From contig NC_015844.1 in NCBI RefSeq assembly GCF_000973105.1, positions 2,166,501 through 2,230,500 of the forward strand: a stretch of DNA of 64,000 bases, in the 5' to 3' direction. Below are positions 36,581 to 45,786 of the stretch, one piece after another. How positions within the stretch are numbered: the first letter of the stretch is position 1; each line of letters opens with the position of its first letter. The translations under genes and the position numbers were made by a program. The notes beneath the pieces are model-generated. The model was not told the origin of the DNA. It saw only the letters and a program-made list of their open reading frames with translations, and made no database searches. The stretch is from Zobellia galactanivorans (GTDB lineage: Bacteria; Bacteroidota; Bacteroidia; Flavobacteriales; Flavobacteriaceae).

Positions 36581-37273
36581 CTATGCGTTTACATTGTTAA
36601 ATGGTGTTGTAGCGACCAGTGGGTCCCATTCTTTATAGAATTCCTCAAGGTAGTCCAACATAAATTGATGTCGCCTTTCGGCCAGTTTTTTGCCGGTTTT
36701 CGTATTCATTTTGTCTTTTAGCAAAAGAAGCTTTTCGTAAAAATGGTTGAGGGTAGGGGCTTTTGATTTTTTATATTCCTCCTTGGTCATTTTTAGATTT
36801 GGGGCAATATCGGGGTTGTAGAGTTCCCTGTTTTTAAACCCACCATAATTAAAGGCCCTGGCGATACCAATGGCACCTAGGGCATCTAAGCGGTCGGCAT
36901 CTTGCACCACTTGTAGCTCCAAGGAGTCGAATTTTTGGCCCTGTTGTGATTCAAGTGAATTTTTAAAGCTGATATTTTCGATAATCTTGACCACGTGGTC
37001 AACGATTTTTGGGTCTACTTTGAGCTCGGCCAAAAATTGCTGGGCGAGTTTTGGTCCCACACTTTCGTCACCACTGTTGAATTTGGCATCGGCAATATCG
37101 TGTAAAAGGGCGCCAAGACCAACGACAAGAACGTCTACGTTTTCTTCTTTGGCAATAAGCAAGCTGTTCTTAAAAACACGTTGGATATGGAACCAATCGT
37201 GACCGCCTTCGGCCCCTTGTAAAGTCTCTTTTGCAAAAGCAATGGTCTGTTCTATAATTTCAGGGTCGCTCAT
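36581..37273 (-). CDS. HD domain phosphohydrolase (YedJ/YpgQ-like)
   Basis: The 230-aa protein has the HD-superfamily signature: H25-D26 in GHDWFHIQRV, the HD pair LLHDIADAKF, and a later Asp in VQDADRLDALGAIGIARAF. These metal-binding residues fit the YpgQ/YedJ group of small HD hydrolases acting on nucleotides or phosphate esters. It begins one base after the plsC stop, so translation is probably coupled to PlsC. The substrate is not evident. Confidence 0.88.
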   Translation of the reverse strand: MSDPEIIEQTIAFAKETLQGAEGGHDWFHIQRVFKNSLLIAKEENVDVLVVGLGALLHDIADAKFNSGDESVGPKLAQQFLAELKVDPKIVDHVVKIIENISFKNSLESQQGQKFDSLELQVVQDADRLDALGAIGIARAFNYGGFKNRELYNPDIAPNLKMTKEEYKKSKAPTLNHFYEKLLLLKDKMNTKTGKKLAERRHQFMLDYLEEFYKEWDPLVATTPFNNVNA

Positions 37274-37274
37274 C

Positions 37275-38015
37275 TTATGATTTAAAGGAAGTTACGCCCG
37301 ATACGACTTTCCGTTCGGCTTCGGCCAAAACGGAATCGAAATCAGAAGTGACTTCAATGGGTTCGTGTACTTGAAAGCTAATATGGTTTCCAATACCGTT
37401 GGGAAATTTACCGTATTTGAGCATCTTCCATGAATTGTTGATGCTTATCGGGACCACTAAGGCCGAAGGGGCATTTTTCATAAGAAGTTTCAAACCGGTG
37501 GCCTTAAAGGGTTTGGGGTGCCCGGTACGGCTTCGGGTGCCCTCGGGGAATATGACGGCACTTCGCTTGTGCTTTTCTATGTAGCGTCCGAGCTTGGCGA
37601 TTTCGGTCAGTGATTGGCGACTGTCTTTTCTGTCGATCAGTACGGAGCCTCCGTGTCTTAGATTATAGGAAACACTAGGAATGCCCCTGCCGAGTTCTTT
37701 TTTGCTGACAAATTTAGGGTGGTGCTTCCGCATGAACCAGATGATGGGAGGGATGTCGTGCATGCTCTGGTGGTTCGGCACTATGATCAAGGGCCGGTCC
37801 GTGGGAATATTATAGGGGTTTTTGAATGAATAGGTAGTTCCCAGAATATGGGTACAGCGCATTAGCGAGAGGTTGAGCAAGGCAACGCTGGCCCTGTGGG
37901 CATTGTATCCAAAAAGATTGAAGCAGATCCACTGAATAGGGTGAAACACCAACAGACACAATCCGAAGAAAATCATGTAGAGTAAGGTAAGCGGATATGC
38001 GAATAGCTTTTGCAT
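37275..38015 (-). CDS. plsC: 1-acyl-sn-glycerol-3-phosphate acyltransferase
   Basis: PlsC acylates lysophosphatidic acid to phosphatidic acid at the inner membrane. The 246-aa protein has an N-terminal hydrophobic segment (about 8-30), the catalytic HX4D motif H82-D87 in VPNHQSMHD, a substrate motif around SKKELGRGIP, and IFPEGTRSR. It is the first of a two-gene leftward unit with the HD hydrolase, separated from the bacilliredoxin gene by a terminator. Confidence 0.9.
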   Translation of the reverse strand: MQKLFAYPLTLLYMIFFGLCLLVFHPIQWICFNLFGYNAHRASVALLNLSLMRCTHILGTTYSFKNPYNIPTDRPLIIVPNHQSMHDIPPIIWFMRKHHPKFVSKKELGRGIPSVSYNLRHGGSVLIDRKDSRQSLTEIAKLGRYIEKHKRSAVIFPEGTRSRTGHPKPFKATGLKLLMKNAPSALVVPISINNSWKMLKYGKFPNGIGNHISFQVHEPIEVTSDFDSVLAEAERKVVSGVTSFKS

Positions 38016-38026
38016 GGTGCAAAAAT

Positions 38027-38057
38027 AAAAAACCGCTTCTTTGTGAAACGGTTTTTT
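38027..38057 (-). terminator. terminator downstream of the bacilliredoxin gene
   Basis: Stem AAAAAACCG plus TTC pairs with GAA plus CGGTTTTTT (38027-38039 with 45-57), with one internal mismatch and a 5-base loop; on the minus strand it ends in a T-rich run. It separates the bacilliredoxin and plsC transcripts. Confidence 0.7.
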
Positions 38058-38101
38058 TATTTTATTTCCCTTTTACGAGGGAAGGGCAATAAATTAAAGT
38101 C

Positions 38102-38512
38102 TTAGCAAAACTCGTCGTAAGCACTAATTAGGTTTTCGGCAATCAATTCTGCCGGTCTACCTTCAATATGGTGGCGTTCTATCATATGAACCAATTCGCC
38201 ATCTTTAAAAAGTGCCATACTAGGCGATGATGGAGGAAAAGGAACCATAAGGTTTCTTGCCGCATTAACTGCTTCGATATCTACACCTGCAAAGACAGTT
38301 ACCGCATGGTCGGGCTTTTTGGCATTGCGAAGACTCAACTTTGCTGCCGGTCTTGCATTGGCCGCTGCACAACCGCACACGGAGTTTACTACTACCAAGG
38401 TGGTACCTTCTTTTTTAATTGCATTTTCGACCGCTTCGGCCGTATATAATTCTTCAAACCCGGCGGAAGCCAAGTCGTCTCTCATAGGTTTTACCAATTC
38501 TGGAGGATACAT
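38102..38512 (-). CDS. BrxA/BrxB family bacilliredoxin
   Basis: The 136-aa protein of the YphP/YqiW (DUF1094) family has the thioredoxin-like fold with the redox motif C46-G-C48 in NSVCGCAAANARP and ends in Cys136. Bacilliredoxins remove bacillithiol from S-bacillithiolated proteins; in Bacteroidota that make bacillithiol the role would be the same. It stands alone between a terminator and a promoter candidate. Confidence 0.93.
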   Translation of the reverse strand: MYPPELVKPMRDDLASAGFEELYTAEAVENAIKKEGTTLVVVNSVCGCAAANARPAAKLSLRNAKKPDHAVTVFAGVDIEAVNAARNLMVPFPPSSPSMALFKDGELVHMIERHHIEGRPAELIAENLISAYDEFC

Positions 38513-38537
38513 AAATCTTTAATTTTAATGTGGTTAA

Positions 38538-38545
38538 CAAAGATA
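38538..38545 (-). promoter_or_regulatory. candidate -7 promoter element for the bacilliredoxin gene
   Basis: TATCTTTG on the minus strand fits TAnnTTTG, 25 bases before the ATG. Confidence 0.45.
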
Positions 38546-38694
38546 CTTAATTTGTCGCATTTTGTTGATAGACTTAACGTTTCCTTTGAGAAAAAGCATC
38601 TTGGGAGGGATTATGGCCGTGGGGCAATGGCATTCTTTGCCGAAACAAAGATGACTCACGGCTTTTTTGATGCCTTAGTTCTGCCTCCTTTTAA

Positions 38695-38702
38695 TATCTT
38701 TG
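38695..38702 (+). promoter_or_regulatory. candidate -7 promoter element for the TerB-DnaJ gene
   Basis: TATCTTTG on the plus strand fits TAnnTTTG. Its last three bases would be a TTG start for the next gene, which argues that the true start is ATG 38721. Confidence 0.45.
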
Positions 38703-38720
38703 CCCAAATTTAGAAAAGGC

Positions 38721-39458
38721 ATGATCAAATGGTTAGCGGCCATCATAGGGTATTATTTCTTTCGGTTTCCGGGCGCTATTTTGGGCTACTTGGTAGGAAG
38801 TCTGATCGATGGTTTTAAGATAAGTGGTAGTGCAGGGGGGCAGGCCATTTTTGGGGATATGGCGAGACAGAAAGTGTCGCCGGCCGATTTTGAGCTCAAT
38901 TTGTTGTCTTTGTGTTCCATTGTGATCAAGGCAGACGGTACGGTAAGTCAACGTGAATTGGATTATGTTCGGCAATATTTTGTCAGCACCTATGGAAAGG
39001 ATAAGGCCAATGCCATTTTCAGGACGTTCAATGATATCAACAAAAAACACGAGATATCGGCGGAACGTATTTGTACGTTTTTAAATCAAAGAACGCGTTA
39101 CGAGGTTCGCTTGCAGTTGCTTCACTTTCTTTTTGGAATTGCCCAGGCCGACGGTTCCGTCAGTAATCCGGAGATAGATAAGATCCGTGAAATTGCGGGT
39201 TATTTGAGGGTAAACTTGCGCGATTTTGAAAGCATCAAGGCCATGTTCATAAAATCGGTCAACAATGCCTATAAAATTCTTGAGATCGACAAGTCTGCCA
39301 CTAACGACGAGGTAAAGAAGGCATATCGTACGATGGCCAAAAAATATCACCCCGATCGCGTAAACACGCAGAATGAGGCCATTAAAAAGGGTGCCGAGGA
39401 GAAATTTAAGGAAGTGCAAAAAGCCTATGAGGAGATTCAGGCCGAAAGAGGTTTGTAG
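38721..39458 (+). CDS. TerB-like / J-domain membrane protein (DjlA-like co-chaperone)
   Basis: The 245-aa protein has an N-terminal membrane segment with small-residue spacing ([24 protein letters not shown]), a central TerB-like helical domain (about 50-165; [14 protein letters not shown] and [14 protein letters not shown] acidic repeats) and a C-terminal J domain (about 178-245) with the essential HPD in KKYHPDR. This order is that of DjlA/DjiA, membrane-anchored partners of DnaK. A TTG at 38700 is rejected as start because it lies in the -7 element. Confidence 0.9.
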   Translation: MIKWLAAIIGYYFFRFPGAILGYLVGSLIDGFKISGSAGGQAIFGDMARQKVSPADFELNLLSLCSIVIKADGTVSQRELDYVRQYFVSTYGKDKANAIFRTFNDINKKHEISAERICTFLNQRTRYEVRLQLLHFLFGIAQADGSVSNPEIDKIREIAGYLRVNLRDFESIKAMFIKSVNNAYKILEIDKSATNDEVKKAYRTMAKKYHPDRVNTQNEAIKKGAEEKFKEVQKAYEEIQAERGL

Positions 39459-39503
39459 GCCTGCTATTTTTGTTCTTCCCATAGTCATATAAAATTGTAG
39501 AAA

Positions 39504-40088
39504 ATGCAAGAATTTCTGTTTTACATAAAGATGGGTCTGGAGCATGTACTTGATTTTAACGCGTACGACCATATTCTTTTTTTGGCGGCATTGGCCGTTC
39601 CCTTCTCATTCAAAACATGGAAAAAAGTGGTCTTGTTGGCTACCGTCTTCACCATTGCGCACTGCCTATCCTTAGCATTGAGTGCTTATGGGGTCGCTAG
39701 GGTTGATGTAGCCCTTATCGAGTTCTTGATTCCCGTGACGATTATGGCTACGGCTATGTTTAATTTGGTGTATCTCAAGGTCCAAACGGCCCAAAAAAGC
39801 ATAGTCTGGCATGCCATTGCCACAGTTGTGTTCGGTCTGATACACGGTTTTGGTTTCAGTAATTACTTTAGGATGTTGATGGCCGAGGTAGACGACAAGT
39901 TGGTGCCCCTTTTAGGCTTTGCCACGGGCATTGAACTTTCACAGGTTACCGTTGTTCTGTCCGTTTTGGTATTGGGTTGGGCCGTTGTTTCCGGAGCAAA
40001 ACTTAAAAAAGTGTACTATGTGGGTATTACGTCTATTTTAATCCTTCTCTTGACAATACCGATGCTGGTTCGTACGTTTCCGATATAG
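39504..40088 (+). CDS. HupE/UreJ family membrane protein
   Basis: The 194-aa protein has six to seven helices and the HupE/UreJ signature: a His-rich first helix segment GLEHVLDFNAYDHILFLAAL, FTIAHCLSLAL, and FGLIHGFGFSNYF. Related proteins are nickel/cobalt permease-like, but no hydrogenase or urease genes are nearby, so metal transport is only a possibility. It follows the TerB-DnaJ gene by 45 bases. Confidence 0.85.
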   Translation: MQEFLFYIKMGLEHVLDFNAYDHILFLAALAVPFSFKTWKKVVLLATVFTIAHCLSLALSAYGVARVDVALIEFLIPVTIMATAMFNLVYLKVQTAQKSIVWHAIATVVFGLIHGFGFSNYFRMLMAEVDDKLVPLLGFATGIELSQVTVVLSVLVLGWAVVSGAKLKKVYYVGITSILILLLTIPMLVRTFPI

Positions 40089-40212
40089 TCACTAATTTAT
40101 TTTCACTAAAAATTAACCGCCAATTATTGTCGGTCTTTTTCAAAGCGGGTATCTTAGTAGTCTTACAAATAGATAAAAGCTAGTGATACAGAGTGTTGTA
40201 TCTTCGCATTAG

Positions 40213-40662
40213 ATGGAAAAATCAAAACAGACCAAATACGACAAGGCTTATTTGCGTATGGCCCAAGAATGGGGAAAGTTGTCGTACTGCCAACGCAAAC
40301 AAGTAGGCGCCATTATTGTAAAGGATAGAATGATCATTTCCGATGGTTATAATGGCACACCAACGGGCTTTGACAATATTTGTGAAGACGACGAAGGATA
40401 TACCAAATGGTATGTTTTGCACGCCGAGGCCAATGCCATCAGTAAAGTGGCGTCTTCCACCCAGTCGTGTGAAGGGGCTACCCTGTATATTACATTATCG
40501 CCCTGTCGCGAATGCAGCAAGTTGATCCACCAGTCTGGCATAAAACGTGTTGTATACAAAACGGCCTACAAAGACAATTCGGGCTTGGATTTTTTAGAAC
40601 GTGCCAATGTCGAACTGGTACATATGCCCGAAATAGAGGTCGAGGTAGACCAGACAATCTAA
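40213..40662 (+). CDS. dCMP deaminase family protein
   Basis: The 149-aa zinc deaminase has both motifs: HAEANAI (zinc His and proton-shuttle Glu) and SPCRECSKLI (two zinc Cys). GYNGTPTGFDNICED is the substrate-loop spelling typical of deoxycytidylate deaminase, which makes dUMP for thymidylate synthesis. It starts 3 bases before the S41 protease start (ends 40662, next ATG 40666), implying coupled expression, although the functions look unrelated. Confidence 0.92.
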   Translation: MEKSKQTKYDKAYLRMAQEWGKLSYCQRKQVGAIIVKDRMIISDGYNGTPTGFDNICEDDEGYTKWYVLHAEANAISKVASSTQSCEGATLYITLSPCRECSKLIHQSGIKRVVYKTAYKDNSGLDFLERANVELVHMPEIEVEVDQTI

Positions 40663-40665
40663 TTT

Positions 40666-42291
40666 ATGAAGCGAAAGCAAAACTATATATGGCCAACGGT
40701 TATAGCGGCGGCACTTGCCTTGGGCATTTTTGTTGGGGGAAAGTTGCATTTTGCCGATACCCCCGAAAGGCTGTTCACTACCAACTCAAAAAAAGACAAG
40801 CTTAACCGCTTGATCGATTATATCGACTATGAGTATGTAGATGATGTTGATACCGATAGTATTGTTGATGTTACCGTAAATCAAATTCTCGAAAAATTAG
40901 ATCCGCATTCGGTCTATATCCCTAAAAATGAGATGGATCGCGTTTCGGAGAATATGAAGGGGGATTTTGTGGGAATAGGCATCAATTTCTACCCTTATAA
41001 AGATACCATTTCGGTCATACGAACCATACCTAAAGGGCCCAGTTATCTAAAAGGAATCAAAGCGGGCGATCGGATCTTAATGGCCGATAACGATACGCTG
41101 TACGGTAAAGACTTGGGCAACGATGATATTGTAGGAAAGCTCAAAGGTGAAAAGGGCAGTACCGTAAAATTGCAGGTGTACAGAAAGCAAGAGGATAAAG
41201 TATTTACGGTCAATGTAAAACGCGATATCGTACCCATAAAAAGCGTCGAGGCCTATTTTATGCTTACCGATGATATGGCCTATATAAAGGTCAATCGCTT
41301 TGCCGAATCTACCTATAAGGAATTTAAACAAGCCCTGTCGGAACTCAGAAAGCAGGGGGCTCGCAAGTTGACACTTGATTTAAGGGATAATCCCGGTGGG
41401 TATCTTGGTGTGGCCGAACAGATGGCCGACGAGTTTTTGCAAAAAGGAAAACTCATACTCTTTACAAAGAACAAAAGAGGGGAAGTGAACAAGATTCACG
41501 CCACGAGCAAGGGAAGTTTTGAAGATAAGCCTGTATATGTGCTGATCAATGAAAGGTCGGCTTCGGCAAGTGAAATTATAGCCGGGGCATTGCAAGACAA
41601 CGATATTGGGACCATTGTAGGGCGTCGTTCTTTTGGAAAGGGCTTGGTGCAGCGCGAAATGGAACTGGGCGATGGTTCTGCCGTTCGTTTGACCGTATCA
41701 CGTTATTATACCCCAACGGGAAGAAGCATTCAAAAGACGTATAAAAACGGCAATAAAGACTATTACCAAAAATTTACCGACCGATATCACAGTGGCGAGT
41801 TGATCTCGGTAGATAGTATCAAGGTAGCCGATTCGCTCAAATTTGTTACGCCCAAGGGCAAGGTAGTCTATGGTGGCGGGGGCATTATTCCCGACGTATT
41901 CGTTCCAATAGGTACCAATGAAGAGGAAGCGGTAGAAAGTATGGATAGCTTCGGCTGGCTTTCTTATTTTATATTCGAACATCTAGATGACGATCGTAAG
42001 CGCTATAGCTCGTTGACCGAAAAGGAATTTATAGAAGACTTTAGGGTAGATGATATCCTATTTGAGAAATTTGTCGACTACTCCATTAGGCGAAACCTTA
42101 GAATGGACTTCTACAAGTATGAAAGCAGTATCAAATTGTATTTAAAGGCGGCCTTGGCCGAGCAGTTGTTCGGGCCCAATATCCATGCAAAAATAAAAAG
42201 TGCCCAAGATAAAATGCTGCAAGAGGTACTCAAATTAGACAAGCCCGAAGCGCAAGAGCAACAGGCGGAAGGCCTTGAAATCAATGACTAA
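40666..42291 (+). CDS. S41 family C-terminal processing peptidase
   Basis: The 541-aa CtpA/Prc-like protease has an N-terminal membrane anchor (about 8-26), a PDZ domain (about 85-180, containing GIGINFYPYKDTISVI and GIKAGDRIL) and the S41 catalytic domain with Ser in NERSASASEIIAGAL and Lys in GRRSFGKGLVQ. It cleaves C-terminal ends of exported proteins in the periplasm. A C-terminal extension of about 170 residues follows the protease core. The 3' end overlaps the convergent small membrane-protein gene by 4 bases. Confidence 0.93.
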   Translation: MKRKQNYIWPTVIAAALALGIFVGGKLHFADTPERLFTTNSKKDKLNRLIDYIDYEYVDDVDTDSIVDVTVNQILEKLDPHSVYIPKNEMDRVSENMKGDFVGIGINFYPYKDTISVIRTIPKGPSYLKGIKAGDRILMADNDTLYGKDLGNDDIVGKLKGEKGSTVKLQVYRKQEDKVFTVNVKRDIVPIKSVEAYFMLTDDMAYIKVNRFAESTYKEFKQALSELRKQGARKLTLDLRDNPGGYLGVAEQMADEFLQKGKLILFTKNKRGEVNKIHATSKGSFEDKPVYVLINERSASASEIIAGALQDNDIGTIVGRRSFGKGLVQREMELGDGSAVRLTVSRYYTPTGRSIQKTYKNGNKDYYQKFTDRYHSGELISVDSIKVADSLKFVTPKGKVVYGGGGIIPDVFVPIGTNEEEAVESMDSFGWLSYFIFEHLDDDRKRYSSLTEKEFIEDFRVDDILFEKFVDYSIRRNLRMDFYKYESSIKLYLKAALAEQLFGPNIHAKIKSAQDKMLQEVLKLDKPEAQEQQAEGLEIND

Positions 42292-42494
42292 TCTCGCTGT
42301 TCTATTTTTTTCTGGATCTTTTTGCTCGTCCTGAAGATCAAAAGTAGCAGCACGGCACATAAAGAGGCCACAATGCCGATAAGGGCTATAGTGCTGTCTC
42401 CATTGAGCGGGTCTTGAAAATCGACAATAGTGACGTTGTAGGCAATCAGCGCAACGGCCAATGCGATTAAAATTAAGGTGAATGTCTTGTTCAT
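42288..42494 (-). CDS. small membrane protein of unknown function, two TM helices
   Basis: From ATG 42494 the protein is 68 aa: helix one about 4-21 (TLILIALAVALIAYNV), a polar turn with DFQDPLNGDS, helix two about 35-53 (ALIGIVASLCAVLLLLIF) and a basic tail with KKIQKK. An upstream in-frame ATG at 42533 adds 13 residues and is less likely. It follows marC by 47 bases on the same strand. Function unknown; conserved small proteins of this layout are common in Flavobacteriaceae. Confidence 0.75.
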   Translation of the reverse strand: MNKTFTLILIALAVALIAYNVTIVDFQDPLNGDSTIALIGIVASLCAVLLLLIFRTSKKIQKKIEQRD

Positions 42495-42541
42495 GGTATG
42501 TTTTTTAATATTTCCGGCAACTTTCGAAAGCAATTATCCTA

Positions 42542-43120
42542 CTAGAAAAGCTCGTTGATGTTGGCGGCGAACAGTTTTACCGCAATGGCCAAGAGAATAA
42601 CACCAAAGACCTTTCGTATAATATTCAGTCCGTTTTTACCCAAAACACTTTCAATGCGTTTTGAAGATTTCAGAACGATATATACAAAAATAGTGTTTAT
42701 AGTAATGGCAACAATGATGTTTTCAACATGATATTCGGCCCTTAGTGAAAGCAATGCGGTAAGGGTACCTGCCCCGGCAATGAGCGGAAATGCAATCGGT
42801 ACGATCGAGGCACTTTCGGGCTCGTCTTCCTTGTACAGCGTAATTCCCAATATCATTTCAAGGGCCAGGAAGAAAAGAATGAAAGATCCCGCAACGGCAA
42901 AGGAGTAGACATCTATGCCGATCAGTTTCAGTATTTTCTCTCCGACAAAAAGAAAGGCGATCATGATGACCAATGATACCACCGACGCCTTTTCTGACTC
43001 GATATGCCCCACTTTTTTTCGTAAGCCTATAATAATAGGTACGCTTCCTAAAATGTCGATGACCGCAAAGAGGATCATTGTGGCCGTGGCAATTTCCCGA
43101 AAATCGAAATGTACCTTCAT
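42542..43120 (-). CDS. MarC family (UPF0056) integral membrane protein
   Basis: The 192-aa protein has six helices and the MarC-family pattern AVIDILGSVPIIIGLRKK, FAVAGSFILFFLALEMILG and IAFPLIAGAGTLTALLSL. Despite its name the family has no proven antibiotic-resistance function. It is transcribed left, divergent from DUF3109, with the 68-aa membrane protein downstream. Confidence 0.92.
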   Translation of the reverse strand: MKVHFDFREIATATMILFAVIDILGSVPIIIGLRKKVGHIESEKASVVSLVIMIAFLFVGEKILKLIGIDVYSFAVAGSFILFFLALEMILGITLYKEDEPESASIVPIAFPLIAGAGTLTALLSLRAEYHVENIIVAITINTIFVYIVLKSSKRIESVLGKNGLNIIRKVFGVILLAIAVKLFAANINELF

Positions 43121-43214
43121 ACTTTTAAATTTTCGGCAAAATTACATTTATTAAAACGGATTAGCGGCATGCAACTTCAAATAAATTACTAGGTCAAAAT
43201 CCCCCTTTAAAAAG

Positions 43215-43222
43215 TATCTTTG
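43215..43222 (+). promoter_or_regulatory. candidate -7 promoter element for the DUF3109 gene
   Basis: TATCTTTG on the plus strand fits TAnnTTTG, 20 bases before the ATG. Confidence 0.45.
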
Positions 43223-43241
43223 CATATCTAAATAGGTATTT

Positions 43242-43814
43242 ATGTTTCAATTGGGTAAGACCATCGTATCTGAAGAGATTATAGAGAACGAATTTGTCTG
43301 TAATCTTTCTGCCTGTAAGGGTACATGTTGCGTTGACGGTAATGCAGGCGCTCCGCTTGATGAAGATGAAACCGAAATTTTGGTGGACATATACAGTAAG
43401 GTCAAGCCTTACCTCAGAAAAGAGGGTATAGATGCCATTGAAGAACAAGGTGCGTTTATCAAAGGCGAAGATGATGAATGGGAAACCCCATTGGTCAACG
43501 ATAGCGAATGTGCCTACGTCGTGTTTTCTGAAAACGGTACGGCAAAATGTGGTATTGAAGAGGCGTATAACGATGGCGCGATCAATTGGAAAAAACCCGT
43601 GTCATGCCACCTATATCCGATTCGTATAAGGGAATACACCGAGTTGACCGCAGTTAATTACCATAAATGGAGCATTTGTGATCCCGCGTGTGCTTTAGGG
43701 GAAGAGCTGCAAGTGCCCATCTACAAATTTGTAAAAGAAGCGCTGATCCGTAAGTTCGGCGAGGCTTGGTACAAAGAACTCGAAGAAGTGGCCGAAGAGC
43801 ATACTAAACCGTAG
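43242..43814 (+). CDS. DUF3109 family cysteine-rich protein
   Basis: The 190-aa protein matches DUF3109: an N-terminal Cys cluster in FVCNLSACKGTCCVDG, further conserved Cys in SECAYVVF, AKCGIEEAY and KPVSCHLYPIRI, and ICDPACALGEELQVP. The Cys pattern suggests metal or Fe-S binding as in related YkgJ-type proteins. The function is unknown. It is cytosolic with no signal peptide, and the 3' end overlaps the convergent sensor kinase gene by 11 bases. Confidence 0.9.
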   Translation: MFQLGKTIVSEEIIENEFVCNLSACKGTCCVDGNAGAPLDEDETEILVDIYSKVKPYLRKEGIDAIEEQGAFIKGEDDEWETPLVNDSECAYVVFSENGTAKCGIEEAYNDGAINWKKPVSCHLYPIRIREYTELTAVNYHKWSICDPACALGEELQVPIYKFVKEALIRKFGEAWYKELEEVAEEHTKP

Positions 43815-45726
43815 GAATATGTAAAATAATCCTTGTGCCTGCCGATGTTCCATCTTCATGGTAGAGGTCTACGATTTCAACTTCGAACGAATTCTGAAAG
43901 TCTTTTGAGAAATTGGCCAGACGTTCCTTGGTAATATCTATTCCGACCGACTTGCGTTTGAGAATCTTGTTCAATTTTAACTTTTCCGCGGCTTCCCTTC
44001 CTACACCGTTATCCGTAATGGAAATGTGAATGTATTGTTCTTGGTCTTTTGAAATATGAAGGTCGATGGATTTTTTTCCGGTTTTTGACGAAAGGCCGTG
44101 CCACAAGGCGTTTTCTAAGAAAGGCTGTAAAATTAGCGATGGAATTTTTATCGTATGCGTATCGACACCTTCATCGATGCGAACCTTAAAGTCGATTTCA
44201 TTCGAGAAGCGGATGTTTTCAATGTTCATGTAGAGTTCAACCGTCTCGAGCTCTTCGGCAAGGGGAATTTCGCGCATCGATGAAGCTTCCAATATTTTTC
44301 GTACCAATTTAGAGAACTTGTTCAGGTAGTGGACTGCATTTTTTTGTTCATTGTTGATGATGTACAGTTTTATACTGTTCAACGAATTGAACAAAAAATG
44401 CGGATTCATCTGGCTTCGGAGCATGCTTTGTTCAAGGGTGAGTAGTTTCTTTTCGTTCTTTAGTTGGTATTGTCGGTACAATATGTAGAATATGCCGGCC
44501 AAAAGGGCTAGGGCGATACCCCCGATAAGCAAGGTGGTGCGACTGGTTCGAAGTTCCATTTGGACTATTTCGTAGTTTTGCGCGAGCCTTTGTATCTGAT
44601 TGTTCTTTTTTTCCGAATCGTATTTAAAGATGATGTCGTTAACATAGCGTACGGTACTCTCATTGGCTACTTCCTCGTCGAGTTCATAGGCCCTCATATT
44701 GGCGGTCAAGGCCTTTTTGTAATCGCCCATATATTGGTAGAGTTCCGTCAGCAAATGGTTGGCCCTGGCCGCTTCTGCCCGTAAATTATACTTTTCGGCT
44801 ATGCGTAGGCCTTCGAGAATGTTTTCTTCCGCACCGGAAAAATTGTTCGTTGCCATTTGAGACCAGCCGATGTTCGTATAAATGGGCGATATCAAAAAGC
44901 CATCTCCCAATTTTTCGGCAAGTGGCAAGGTAGACCTCAGAAGATTCGATGCTTCGGTAATGCGGTTTTGCTTCAGGTAGATCTGGCCAATGCTGTTCTT
45001 GCAGATTACACGGCCCATATCACTGTTTATTTCTTCGTTATAGGCCAATGAAGTGCGGTAGTTGCTGAGGGCTTCGTCTAATTCACCTAGATGTTCTTGG
45101 CATTCCCCAATATTCTGATAATTGATGGCCATGCCCAAGGTGTTCCCGAGTTCAGACTCGAGTTTCATCGACCTTTTAAAGTACTCAATGGCCTGCCCGT
45201 ATTGGTTCAGCATAATGTATAGGTTGCCTATACAGTTAAGGGACACGTTTATGCTCTTTTTTAGACTTTTTGATTTTTCCTTGACACTTTCAGCCAGTTC
45301 AAGGGCTTCTTTGTTGTAGTCCATGGCCGTACGAATCGATGAGGTTCGTCGGTATACGACTCCCAAATCGTTTAGGCTGGCGACCCTAAATTCAATGTTA
45401 TTGGTTGAATTGGCTATTTCTAGGGCTTCCTTATGCAATGCTATGGCCTTGGTGTATTGTGAGGTGTTGCGGTAGACCCTGCCCAATTCATTTAGGGCAT
45501 AGGTGCGTCCGGGCAAGTAGTTCTCCTTTAAAGTGGTATTGGACAGGTAGCGCATTAAAATGGTATCGCTCTTATAGGGTTGTAGTACGGAGTGTATTTC
45601 CCCATAGGTCTCTGGGGCCGCATGGATCAGGCTGTCAACAGTTTGTTTGAACGATGAGGGAACAAATTGTGCCTGGCAAAAAGTAATACATGAAAAAAAC
45701 ACAAGGCAAATCACCTTTATGGCCAT
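43804..45726 (-). CDS. TPR-containing LytS-type sensor histidine kinase
   Basis: From ATG 45726 the protein is 640 aa with a signal peptide (ending TFCQAQ), a periplasmic block of about seven TPR repeats (to about residue 390), one TM helix (about 403-422, TLLIGGIALALLAGIFYIL), and a cytosolic LytS-type kinase (His_kinase domain with QMNPHFLFNSLNSIKLYI, then HATPase with LQPFLENALWHG and ITDNGVG). It is the partner of the LytTR regulator whose gene ends 60 bases upstream. An in-frame ATG at 45780, six bases after that stop, would favour coupling but lengthens the signal peptide; both are possible. Confidence 0.9.
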   Translation of the reverse strand: MAIKVICLVFFSCITFCQAQFVPSSFKQTVDSLIHAAPETYGEIHSVLQPYKSDTILMRYLSNTTLKENYLPGRTYALNELGRVYRNTSQYTKAIALHKEALEIANSTNNIEFRVASLNDLGVVYRRTSSIRTAMDYNKEALELAESVKEKSKSLKKSINVSLNCIGNLYIMLNQYGQAIEYFKRSMKLESELGNTLGMAINYQNIGECQEHLGELDEALSNYRTSLAYNEEINSDMGRVICKNSIGQIYLKQNRITEASNLLRSTLPLAEKLGDGFLISPIYTNIGWSQMATNNFSGAEENILEGLRIAEKYNLRAEAARANHLLTELYQYMGDYKKALTANMRAYELDEEVANESTVRYVNDIIFKYDSEKKNNQIQRLAQNYEIVQMELRTSRTTLLIGGIALALLAGIFYILYRQYQLKNEKKLLTLEQSMLRSQMNPHFLFNSLNSIKLYIINNEQKNAVHYLNKFSKLVRKILEASSMREIPLAEELETVELYMNIENIRFSNEIDFKVRIDEGVDTHTIKIPSLILQPFLENALWHGLSSKTGKKSIDLHISKDQEQYIHISITDNGVGREAAEKLKLNKILKRKSVGIDITKERLANFSKDFQNSFEVEIVDLYHEDGTSAGTRIILHIPTV

Positions 45727-45786
45727 AGGTGGGTAATAAAAGATGAGGGAATTTTTAATATGTATCCGTTGAAACTGCATTAAGTT